Under the pieces are notes generated by a model. The model was not told where the DNA came from and did no database searches. It was given only the letters and a program-made list of their open reading frames with translations. This document shows positions 36,401 through 45,400 of a DNA stretch of 64,000 nucleotides, one piece after another (the first letter of the stretch is position 1; each line of letters opens with the position of its first letter). The position numbers were made by a program, and so were the translations under genes. The stretch is from Ophthalmolycus amberensis (Eukaryota; Chordata; Actinopteri; Perciformes; Zoarcidae), in contig JAFEUB010000716.1 in NCBI GenBank assembly GCA_024529925.1, positions 1,781,501 through 1,845,500 on the forward strand, in the 5' to 3' direction.

Positions 36401-38629
36401 AATATAGGATCCAGGGTCTGGAGCATTCTTTTTTTCATCTTCAAGTTCAATGCTAAATCAAGTGCTCCTTCAACATTTCACGTAAAAATAATATAATTTC
36501 TTTGGAGGCACATGCATTGTTAATTTCAAACTCTTACTTAATCTTGAAAAACAAGTGACAGAGACCAGTGTTCGAAACCAGTCAACATAGCATGGAGGTG
36601 AATACTTGGGGTGGAAGTCATACCTGTATGTTCTATCAGTCTTTGCTCGTTGCAGCTATTTAAATACTCACTGTTGTCGTGGTGTGTGGACAGACATTGA
36701 TCTGCTGGCGGCCTGCAGAGAGGAGTTCCACCGCCGTCTGAAGGTCTATCACGCATGGAAGTCCAAGAACAAGAAACGTACCGATGACGGGAGTGATCAG
36801 AGGGCTCCTAAATCTGTCACCGACTACGGTGAGTGGAGAGATTATTCCCGCCATCATTCTTTTGATCTAAATTACTTTAATTTAATGCATCACCTGTGGA
36901 TATGAACACAAATCGGTGTATTCGCCAACACGGCGCATACACATACCGTGCACACCTCGCCTCCGAAACATTAAGTCACAGGTGACAAGTGTTTCTCCAC
37001 TTGTGCCTCTCGCTGTCATTAGCAGGAAATAATGACCTGCACACAAATAACCTGCCTGTGTTTCCTAACATTCAATTAGCCGACGAGACGCCAAGGCCTG
37101 AAAGTGCAGCTGCCTTCTGTCTGGCTCCGTCAGAAATATTTGTTCTAATTAGCAAGTAACTGCCAGCCATGCCTCGTCGGGTTCAGTAGCTGCTGGTATG
37201 ACAGCTCACTGCTTTGCTCATTTCATTCTCAACTCAACCAAAGCATGGCCTGTGCCACAAACACACACAAATGTTATTCAGCGGCTTCAAAGATTACCGC
37301 TGCTCCGCATTTCGCTTCATCTCAAAAACAAATATTAAGTTTGATGGGGGAATGGAGACATTAGATCCACTGTTGCTTTGACTTTCACTATATTTAGTCG
37401 CCTTTCTCTTTTGATATGATAGCTCCTGAAAGCTGTGCTTTGTTTGCCTTAAACTTTGGTCGTCCTTGGCCTCTGCGGATGCAGCAGGGGTCTTATTGAG
37501 TCCATTTCATAAGAGGCTCAAAGCTGCTTTACCTGGCCTTTCCATCTGATGTTTACTGTATTTGGACATTTCTTGGGTCTTTTTTGATTTTGCATGTTTT
37601 GAAAGCTGTGTTTCCTGTCCCACTCAGCCTGTGCTATGTGGGTGTTATATGGTTATTTAAGACCCAATGACACTCTGAAGATAAACAAAAATCTAATACA
37701 ATATCTCAATGTTCACAATCCCACTGCAGCTGAACAAAACCCAGCTCCTCCGATGACGGCCCAGCATCAGGAAGTGGCCATGAACCGCCAGCAGCGATAT
37801 TTCCGCATTCCTTTCATCCGGCCGGCAGACCAGTACAAAGACCCGCAGAATAAAAAGAAGGGCTGGTGGTACGCCCACTTCGATGGGCCCTGGATAGCCA
37901 GGCAGATGGAGCTTCACCCAGACAAACGACCTATTGTGTTGGTGGCAGGTGAGTCGGCAGCTTTTTGTCAAAATCATAACAGAGAGAGCATCTCTAGAAA
38001 ATCCTGCTTGTGCATTGCAACTTATTGTTGATTAAAATGTATTTTATTCATTAAATTATGTAGTTCATCTTTTAGTCCAGTGGTTCTTGACCTTTTTGGC
38101 TTGAGAGCAATTAAAAGCTGTCTTTATTTGTGACCTCACCTCAGATCACGGAGCTCAGTTTAGTTTGGGACAGAGTTGGGAGCTTTTCAACCAAATACAG
38201 ATTTTTTTTTCTTCCAAATACTGTTTTACCTCACAAGCATTCCAATATCCAAAGATATCCATTCATTTATGAACATACATGAATCAAAGCAGCAAAATCT
38301 ACTTGATATGCTGTATATACAGGAGTTAGGTGAGTAAATGTACAGTAAAGTGGATGACTCACTAAAGATACTTGTGCACAAGTACACGTCATTTTTTGTA
38401 AACCTCTGTCCTTATTGTTCACCGCTCAGGGAAAGACGACATGGAGATGTGTGAACTGAGCCTGGAGGAGACTGGTCTGACCAGGAAGAGGGGGGCGGAG
38501 ATCCTGCCCAGGCAGTTTGAAGAAATCTGGGAACGCTGCGATGGAATCCAGTACCTCAAGAAAGCCATCGAGAACAAGCAGGCCCGCCCCACATACGCCA
38601 CCGCCATGCTTCAGAGTCTCCTCAAGTGA
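10753..38629 (+). CDS. myo6: Unconventional myosin-VI, complete gene
   Basis: Myosin VI is the minus-end-directed actin motor. It serves endocytosis, Golgi and autophagy traffic, and anchors hair-cell stereocilia; loss causes deafness. Thirty-two coding exons with GT/AG borders were read from ATG 10753 (MEDGKPVWAPHP, almost as human) to TGA 38627-38629 (AMLQSLLK). Splice phases agree throughout, except for one surplus base at the end of the exon at 29213-29292. Summed coding length is 3814 nt; without that base it is 3813 nt, 1270 residues, against 1294 in human. The start sits 31 nt into its exon (acceptor 10720-10721). Teleosts usually have two copies, myo6a and myo6b, and I cannot tell which this is. 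The 3' neighbour is impg1, tail to tail, as in human. Domain-level exon coordinates are given in the separate entries. Confidence 0.96.
12151..12474. repeat. Two CA-repeat tracts in myo6 intron 2
   Basis: A CA/CG tract lies at 12151-12204, and a second CA tract at about 12396-12474 whose right part shifts to tandem CACAC units separated by extra C. About 190 bp of unique sequence lies between them. Seen directly. Confidence 0.9.
14682..20602 (+). CDS. myo6: myo6 exons 9-15: upper 50-kDa domain, TEDS site, switch II, relay
   Basis: Exons: 14682-14846, 15506-15586, 17470-17650, 17890-18034, 19472-19629, 19957-20048 and 20530-20602, giving residues 218-515. Thr405 (in KGTVIK), the TEDS-rule residue regulated by phosphorylation in human myosin VI, is kept. 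Switch II DIAGFE is at residues 456-461, split by an intron before the Glu. The relay helix reads [20 protein letters not shown]. The acceptor of the exon at 19472 follows a pure C tract. Confidence 0.95.
21787..25680 (+). CDS. myo6: myo6 exons 16-22: lower 50-kDa domain, actin-binding, SH1-SH2 region
   Basis: Exons: 21787-21914, 22788-22883, 23233-23403, 24583-24621, 24731-24824, 25235-25365 and 25603-25680, giving residues 516-761. Recognisable stretches are LVGILDILDEENRLPQ, GFIVRHFAGAVCYET, QLNLLLEKLRST and SSFIRCVKPNLK (SH1/SH2 helix region), then the start of the converter (FKFGLTRVFFRPGK). One exon is only 39 nt. The intron before it carries the 3' end of a LINE. Confidence 0.95.
24250..24415 (+). 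mobile_element. 3' end of a LINE (CR1/L2/Rex-like), fragment
   Basis: The stretch ending AAAGGTGCAGTACAAATAAA, preceded by GGAAAGCACTTTGTATTGTC, matches the typical 3' tail of fish non-LTR retrotransposons as I know it. No coding remains are visible. It lies inside myo6 intron 18. The left border is uncertain. Confidence 0.5.
25811..27769 (+). CDS. myo6: myo6 exons 23-25: converter end, reverse-gear insert, IQ motif, lever arm
   Basis: Exons: 25811-25940, 26796-26886 and 27619-27769, giving residues 762-885. The segment FAEFDQIMKSDPDHL followed by VNQWLLCSRWKKVQWCSL is the myosin-VI-specific insert 2, which binds calmodulin and reverses the direction of movement. The IQ motif lies in RALACIKIQKTVRMWLCKRK. 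The last exon gives the proximal three-helix-bundle tail (VGNLKKHMERFNKVV...). Confidence 0.93.
26326..26375. repeat. (GT)n/(GA)n microsatellite in myo6 intron 23
   Basis: An interrupted GT tract passes directly into a GA tract before GCGTGCATAG. Seen directly. Confidence 0.85.
28884..31837 (+). CDS. myo6: myo6 exons 26-28: charged single alpha-helix
   Basis: Exons: 28884-29092, 29213-29292 and 31677-31837, residues about 886-1034. The sequence is dominated by Glu, Lys and Arg (KKKQEEEEGERLKHIEEEM, then KRKQDEEDWKEREEEEK), as expected for the stable single helix that extends the lever arm. It ends with the conserved EQERRDRELAMRIAQSEAEL. Exon 27 as given ends in phase 1, whereas exon 28 (ADVEVQLALE) needs phase 0. 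An A4 run at 29280-29283 is one base longer than the frame allows. The intron at 29093-29212 is only 120 nt and starts with 18 consecutive G. Confidence 0.85.
29106..29123 (+). repeat. Poly(G) run of 18
   Basis: Eighteen consecutive G, starting 14 nt after the last base of myo6 exon 26, within a 120-nt intron. It could form a G-quadruplex in the pre-mRNA. It is also the kind of tract that sequencing and assembly often get wrong. Confidence 0.95.
30364..30401. repeat. (CA)n microsatellite in myo6 intron 27
   Basis: Pure CA tract of about 38 bp. The 183-residue open frame running through it is a product of the low-complexity sequence. Confidence 0.95.
32004..38629 (+). CDS. myo6: myo6 exons 29-33: cargo-binding tail
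   Basis: Exons: 32004-32054, 35043-35146, 36694-36828, 37730-37948 and 38430-38629. The adaptor-binding RRL is at residues about 1100-1102 (EEFHRRLKVYHAW); the WWY motif, used by Dab2 and Tom1, is at about 1177-1179 (KKGWWYAHFDGPWIARQ). The exon at 32004 encodes a Ser/Asp/Pro-rich piece (DEPFSDLPISSSSARA) that joins in phase to GPQVKATKAAAG; it takes the place of a longer human segment containing TPEQMAKEMSEF, which I could not find. Alternative splicing of this tail region is known in mammals, so exons may be missed in the 3-kb intron. Confidence 0.9.
32731..32930. repeat. Two diverged direct repeats, period about 104 bp
   Basis: ACCCTCAACCAGAGAAGTTC at about 32738 recurs as ACCCTCAAGCAGAAAAGTTA at about 32842. 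Similar text follows each (GCAAAGAAG, later CTGAA). They lie in myo6 intron 29. I do not recognise the family. Confidence 0.55.
35905..36178. mobile_element. Composite of two common teleost MITE/SINE-like repeats
   Basis: From about 35913 (AAAGGGACAGCTCACCCTAA) through AGTTGCCGAGTGTTGGAGAT to TCTTTCCAGAAATCA is a repeat I recognise from many fish genomes. It is followed at about 36130 by a piece of a second one (CAGCAGGTGGTTAGCTTAGC, then ATAAAGACTGG), which also occurs in the fold-back element near 47 kb. They lie in myo6 intron 30. Non-coding. Confidence 0.6.
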
Positions 38630-39745
38630 ACCGCGGCAGCAAGATAAGCGTCCGGAAACATGACACTGGTACACAGACTCACAAACATAAACATGCACAT
38701 CCAAGGGCAGCGCGGTGTAGCTGCGGTTTGTGGGATGAAAAGAAGTGACCACAGAGAAAGATGCTCCTTGTCCAATCTTACTGTAGGAACTCAGGGTTTC
38801 ACCTTCTTTTGAAATGCCTGCATGTTCTATGTTTTCACTTTTTATATCTTTTATTTTGCAGTGTAACACCTTATTGGTGTAATGTTAGTATTTCTGTCTT
38901 CTTCTCTATCTGAGCTTGAATGGAAAATCCCACTGTGAGGCCTTAAATTGTAATATTGCAGCACTACACCCAGGAAGTCTTAATTAGCTTATCTAGCTAT
39001 TAACCGGAAACCTTAATGGTCTGAATTTGGACAATAAATTAGAATAGATTCGATTTTTGACAAAATCTGTGGATTTAATCGCGTCATCCTTTATTGTATT
39101 CTGGATTTAAGGCTCTAATTACTGTTATACTGTGTTTCAAGTATACAAGTTATTATATTTCAGTTCTCATCTACTGCAAGTTTGACTCATAACAGGAAAA
39201 AAGACAATCATGTCAATGATACATTTGCATGACTTTTTCATGAAAGCACACAAAATATTCCATATATTCATAAAATATATTTTTTAACAAAGATGAATTC
39301 ATTTAGAGAAGTTCTGGGTTTATTACCATCTTAGAAGTTTCGTCTTTTTATCCATCTATTATATGGATATATATGTATAAAACTCTTAAAATCCTTGAAA
39401 ATGTAATCTTTTTTTTGTATTGTTCATTTGTTACGCAAGAGGGTAAATGTAGAAGTTAGTTTTCATGTTTGCAGTTCTGTTGGTTTGGGGTTGTTTTACA
39501 GGCAATAATGTAATGAGTGTGTGTGTGTGTGTGTGTGTGTTTATTCATGTATTATTTTATTAAGCTGATTACTTGACTCTTGTGTTGGTTCGATCATGAA
39601 CAGTTCAGTCATCTCGTTGACCAATCATGCTACACCTGTATTTACAGTTGGTTCACTTATTCACTGAAAGATTCAGTAGCCGGCTGTAACTAATGATTCA
39701 CTTTCAAAATTAGATCTGGTTGTATGTCACTGGAATAATGTCGAA

Positions 39746-39751
39746 AATAAA
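39746..39751 (+). terminator. myo6: Probable myo6 poly(A) signal
   Basis: AATAAA about 1.1 kb after the stop codon. An earlier AATAAA at 39033-39038 could give a shorter 3' UTR. Confidence 0.5.
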
Positions 39752-40132
39752 TGTATGACGTCATGTTCCTGATTGCTTTTTCTTACCGAGTTGCCATCGA
39801 TAACCGACAAGTGAGAACGAGTAAATTCGGGAGTCGGTGCTCTGTAAACGGATCTGACATCTTGATGGTAACAGCAGCTAACGAGGCTCACTCGCATTAA
39901 GTGATCAAGTGGATTAAAACAGGGGTTCTCTTTTGTAGGTGTTTTAGGTTTTTCTGCTTTTGTGGTAAATTAACAACAAACAGTGGTCGATGATTATAAA
40001 AACACTGGTGAACCATAAGAAAACCTTGATTTGACTGCAGTCGTTCATCAATAAATTCCTTGTAATTTGTCACCACAGACATCTTTGAGGCAGTCAAAAA
40101 ACAACAAAACATTTTTTTTATGCAAAAAACAT

Positions 40133-40138
40133 TTTATT
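40133..40138 (-). terminator. impg1: Probable impg1 poly(A) signal
   Basis: AATAAA on the minus strand (TTTATT on plus) about 550 nt after the stop codon, at the far end of the convergent gap. Confidence 0.5.
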
Positions 40139-40687
40139 TTGCTTTTAAATGCAAAATGTGTGTAAAAAAAAAAAAAAGAAATCACAACCACAGATGATTA
40201 CCGGTAGTTGAAAGAATTGTTTTGAATAGGACAGACTGATAAATACGGCTCAGCAGCCAATATTTCTATGAACAATGTCTCATGACCCAAGTCAACAGCC
40301 GATACATTCATCCTCTTTTTTGGCCATAACAATGGTAAAATACAGTTTTTACAGTCCAAATTCAAGATACCACCACGTGTATCAGTTTGTAAATAATAAA
40401 TACCTCATTGTGAGGAAAGAACATCCTTTGCCAAGGCTATCCAGGAAATGTTCCTACCATTCAATATATAGAATAAATATTAGTTTCCACTTTAATATCC
40501 ATAGCGCTCTGTCTAACAAGACGCTTTGATCACTATGAACAATTAATCTCAACATGTTTAACACCTTTTGACTCGTCTACCGTACCATAGCGTCCCATGT
40601 ACAGTTAAACAGCAACGTCAGTCTTTGCTACCTCGTGTTTTGCACTGTGGTACTGTGTCAGCTGCTCCTCAGTCGAACAAGGTCCCA

Positions 40688-42441
40688 TCAAAGAACGGAG
40701 ACTTCAAAACATTCGTTATCCGGTGCCCTTAAAAGACAGCATGTTCTGTATTCATTTTGCAGTCGCCATGTCTAGAAGAGACAAGAGAGAGACTGAAAAA
40801 TAGCTTATTTCGGTTGGAATTATACAATAAATGACAGAATATCCTCGTAACTATATCTTCAAGATATTTGCTTCGCATGAATCAAATATTTACTGAAACT
40901 GAAGAGAAGGACTATCTTTCATTGCAGAAGCACTGATCAACACTGAACATGGAAAGCACTCACGGTTAATATTTGATCATTTTCCAAAGCTATTGTTTAA
41001 ATGCTCAAAAGTCAACATTGATTTGGTTTGTAAGTGAAATATCAGCAAGGGCATCATGCATAGGTGTTTTACCTTTGCACGCTTCATAGAGCTGTAAAGT
41101 ATTTGAAGTAAAGGTTATTGTTATTGAATATCAGCAACACTTAAAATGCATGTTGAATGTCTAAGTACGAGGTATCTGAAGTTACTTTATCGTCCTATTT
41201 TCAGAATATGTTTCATTAAAGCGTCCAAAAGTCCTCACATTTCCTCCCTTAAACTTTTCTTGTTGGATGTTTTGGGATTTGGAGGCGAGCGTATCTTTAA
41301 ATCTACAAAACTATCAGATGTTACTTTTCAGTCCTCACCTCATTGTGTGGTATACAGTGATGGAAGTCCACCATTTCTGAGACTAACTTTTCGGATCTTG
41401 TTGTGTAGAGTTGTCTGGGGATCTGTGGAGACAGAGAGTAGGCGGTGTTTACAGCGTGCTTCATTAATATATTATAGAACCAGAGGCAATGTGAACAAAA
41501 GCAGTAGAAGGGTCTGCCAGAAAGAGAGATGTACCGCAGGAGATTAAAGCTACAGCTGCTACAGCTCAGTGTTACAACTTTACACCTTCGTTGGATTTGG
41601 AAACAAAGCGTCGTCAAGGACGTGGATAGTGTGCAACTTTAAAGTTATTAAGAAAATGTGTATGATTCTGTGTATCAAGGCCTTTATGGAACTACTGAAG
41701 TATATTTAATTACCATTAAAGCCATATTGAGCAGTGTTTAACACTAAAAGATGCATCAGATCGTTTTTGATGGTGAGTGTAAAGTTCTAGATGCAATACG
41801 AAGATGAAACGTTTGGAAGATGAGAGGAAGGAAAACAAGCCAATCGAGCTTTTGAGAGTGTCTTAGAGCGTATTAATTTATATTACTGAAGTTTAAAGGC
41901 TTGAGGTTAGTAGTTTAGTCATTTGTGCACATACAGCACAGTGTACCTCAATACTCAGATGTATATTTTCAATTGAGGCAAAATGTTCTTGTTCAGACTG
42001 TTGGGATTGGGAAGAAGTAGAACTTGAAGAGTACGGCAATGTGGACACTTGAGTTAAGACACCATCATCATTCTCAAACACGGGGTTCACCCTCAAAGTA
42101 TTCTCAAAGGCATAGGGAGCAAGGGTATGCCTACAATGTAAAGGAGATGAGGTGGTGAATATAAAAATGCGTTCAGTACAAAAACATCACTGCAAAAGCA
42201 ACAGCCTGAAACTAAAACGGTTCAAAATATGAAGAATAAAAGGGCTTGTACTTACACCAAAGCCACAGCCTCCCTGGTCTTTATACATCTCTTGTCAATG
42301 AATATCAAAATGCCAATGACGGCACAAACGAAGCAGAGGCATCCCACCAGGCAGGTCATAATTAGCGGAGGGTCTACTGGCATCAACACCAGCTCGTTGC
42401 AGCGTTCTCCGTGGTAGTGCCAGTATTTACCTACAGGACAT
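40688..42441 (-). CDS. impg1: impg1 exons 14-17: EGF2 end, membrane helix, cytoplasmic tail
   Basis: Exons: 42256-42441, 41947-42130, 41339-41422 and 40688-40771. Exon 14 encodes the last EGF cysteines, then a hydrophobic helix at residues about 843-866 (PLIMTCLVGCLCFVCAVIGI and on), followed by basic DKRCIKTR, a stop-transfer pattern. The tail (about 867-996) includes LRVNPVFENDDG, like the KYNPVYES stretch of IMPG2, and ends ECFEVSVL. For exon 14 the donor GTAAGT at 42250-42255 is chosen because it keeps phase with exon 15. All four exons join without frame breaks. Confidence 0.88.
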
Positions 42442-45400
42442 CTGACAGAAAACATATGCAGGTCAGAGAGAAGCACCCTGTAAGCAGTACTTTTTCACTT
42501 TGATTGCACGGAAAAAAGTGAAACTTTAATAAATACATCATGATATGGTCATAAATATACATAAAACTGCCAAACAATGAAATGATCACAGATGTTTTTC
42601 TTCATAATTCCAAGCTTCCCAATTCAAATTAAATTACTTTTCTAACTAAACAACTGAATGATCTTATTGGTGTATTCAAGAAAAGTCAGATATCCAATAT
42701 TTATGAACTGGCTGCTGAACAGAAATAATTATTGTGAGAAATGAATCCTGTCTATTTGCTCAACGTTTACCTTCTATATGTGCGAATACAATGATTTTCA
42801 TAAATCAACTCTCAAATCTTGAATGTCCTTGAACGAAGCATCAAAGAAGGGTTTTCAATGCAGTCATTGTTTGTGCTTTCAGATAGTTGCAAGTTACAAT
42901 AGTGAAATGAATGCAAAGTAATATCTATCAAACAGAAAATTAAATTGTAAAGATTCAGCTAGGCTTTTGAAATGGTTAGCAAATAGGTGCAGCCTCGTGC
43001 ATTCTGCAGTTAAAATGTGGAACTTTTAAACAAGCCGAGATCGTGCCGTCGTGTTCGTCATGTTTTGTGTACCTGCAGGTGGTTCCGTGCCCTGGGATTA
43101 TTTCACACAGGCCTCCATTCAGGCAGTAGTCCGGCTGCAAAGCGCAGGTGCTCTGACACGGCAGGCCGTCCGAGCTGCTGTAGCCTGGGTCGCACAAACA
43201 CTCTGCCTCTTCGGTCCAACTGTTTACAACGCAGCGTGAAAACTCGTTGCAGGCCAGGAACTTACAGGGGTCCGCTTGGTCAGCTGAAACCAACAGAGAG
43301 GAGAGAGAGACCAGAGAGAGGTGATTATATTAGTGCAGCGTCCGCCTCTCCCTCGCCGACTCAGAGCAGAGATTAGAGGGCATTTTGATTGATGTGAATG
43401 ACGGTGTTTGCTTTCAATACGATGGGTTTAATGACTCCACATGCTGTCGTGAAACCTTCCAAGCAAAAAGGTGCTTTGCATTTATGCTGCGCATCACCTA
43501 CAGACTGCAAAAGACAGCAGTGGGAGGATGCGTGTCTCTGACCTTCTTGCTTGATTGAACATGTCTCTGTGAGAACAGATGTTACTGTATTGTTCTTCTG
43601 ATTGTCTGCATCCTTCAATCACATAGTACAAAACAGGGATTCTGATGTAAGGACATTTCACCTTGTTCCACTTCCAACGAGCGACTGTCGATCTCAATGT
43701 CGAGGCGTTTAGAAGCCGCGTTGCAGAAGTCTTCGAGCACACAGTGAACAGCTTCTGTGACATTATAAGGTACCGGTTTGTCCAGTTTCATCTTGCTGTT
43801 TACCACAACACTGCCGTTCCTGAAGTTGAGAACTTCCAGCTGCTTAAATCCAGTCAAATTGGATTGTAGATATGGCAGAAGCTGTGGGGAAAATAGAGGA
43901 AAGCTAATTAATGTTTTTATTTAATCTCTTTGTTCAACTATTCTCTTTACACTTTTCAGAGGATGTACTGAAATTCCTCATTTTAAAAGGTTAGCGTTCT
44001 GTGCAGCTAATGATCAGTGAGTGAATATAGCGTACCTGGAAAGTAAAATTGATTTTGTCTTACAGGGCGAAAAGGGAATCATTTTCAATCGTAAGAGGAC
44101 GAATATTCCCACTTGGATATTTAGGTTAATGAAATGATATCAGATGCATGTCAGTGTCAAGTGTCAGTAAAGATTTGTGTCCACATTTACCTGTCGTTTT
44201 ACTTCCACATTGACAGTATTGAGGTTGTCGTAGCACATGTGATTTTTGAATTATTCAGGTCACATTTTACAGTGTGAACGCTATGAATAGGTCATAATTA
44301 AATTTTGATGCGAGCATGAAATCCTGCCATTGCTGCACTGACTGTGTAATTGGATCAAGAACAAAATTAGGGTTAGTTTCATAAGCATTGGTGGAAGAAC
44401 ACAGAACATGCTATTTCTAGTCGGTGAAGAACACGAGAACAAATGAACAGACTAGACACCAAAAAAAAGACTCGCATGACATTAAAGCTATCGCAAATCC
44501 AAATAAATATATCATATATAAATATATGATGTTCAGTTTTTATTTGAAGCACCTAACAGTAAAGTAGGTAATATAAACCAGTCTTGCCAAAAGTTAGTTA
44601 GCCTAGCTTAGCAGAGTAAATAACATGCAATAACTCTTCAGCCTCTGACTCCAGCAACATGAATTAATACGGTTGAGCTATCACTCCCTTTAAATCACAT
44701 ATTATATGTCTTGGCAAAAAGATATTGAATTAAGGTTTACATCTTACATATCTGTTAGTTAAGCTAAGTTTATGTAGTTGCCTTCTGCCTTTGTAAGGCA
44801 GTAAGAGTACACAGCATCACCAACTCTTGGTTTAAAAAAACATCTGTGCAGTAAAATCAAATCTATGCAGCCACATTTGAACTCATATATTACATGTTCC
44901 ACATTGTTGCATTAAAAAAATATTCCCACTGACTCAGATAACCGGGAAACCCATCTTTTAAGACTATGGACTCGGACTGATGGCGGTGGTGACATTTAGG
45001 CGGGAGGAAGTCAACCAGCTGAAGTAATGGACCCGCATCAATGTTCATCGATCTGGACCGCTCTCCTTCCAGCCACTTCACGTTCACTACAGACGAGGCA
45101 AACATCAAAGAGCCGAGAGTGTGCGAGGGAGAGATTACGGCGCTCTAGCTGGCCTGGCTGTCAAGCGGGAGATAAGAGGCCTGAAAGAGCTCTGCTCTGA
45201 TCGGGTTACTTCACTTATCACTGGCAGACAGTTTACCGGGGGCTAGTTCCCTATAGTTAACTCTGAGCAAGTACGAGGTTCCAAAATACCAAACAAATGG
45301 GCAACGGCCTGCAGTACAACTAGGCACACAGCTTGCTATTTGCTCATCCAGTTTTCTACACAAACCACATATGCTTCTCTGAGGTTACGCATGTATCTAC

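Larger units (their letters stand above)
38630..40687. other. 3' UTRs of myo6 (+) and impg1 (-), tail to tail
   Basis: The myo6 3' UTR runs right from 38630. AATAAA occurs at 39033-39038 and 39746-39751, the latter being the probable main signal. The impg1 3' UTR runs left from 40687, with AATAAA on the minus strand at 40133-40138. If both distal signals are used, only about 350 bp separates the two transcripts. A GT microsatellite lies at about 39516-39540. Confidence 0.6.

Noticed and set aside
38081..38300. CAGTGGTTCTTGACC, resembling the end of a hAT-type repeat
   Set aside because: Only one end is visible; no partner terminus or target duplication was found.
39756..39763. Second TGACGTCA palindrome
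   Set aside because: Lies beside the myo6 poly(A) signal in the 3' UTR; probably chance.
44560..44700. GTTAGTTAGCCTAGCTTAGC, like the fold-back family
   Set aside because: Match is short and its borders are unclear; not enough to call an element.
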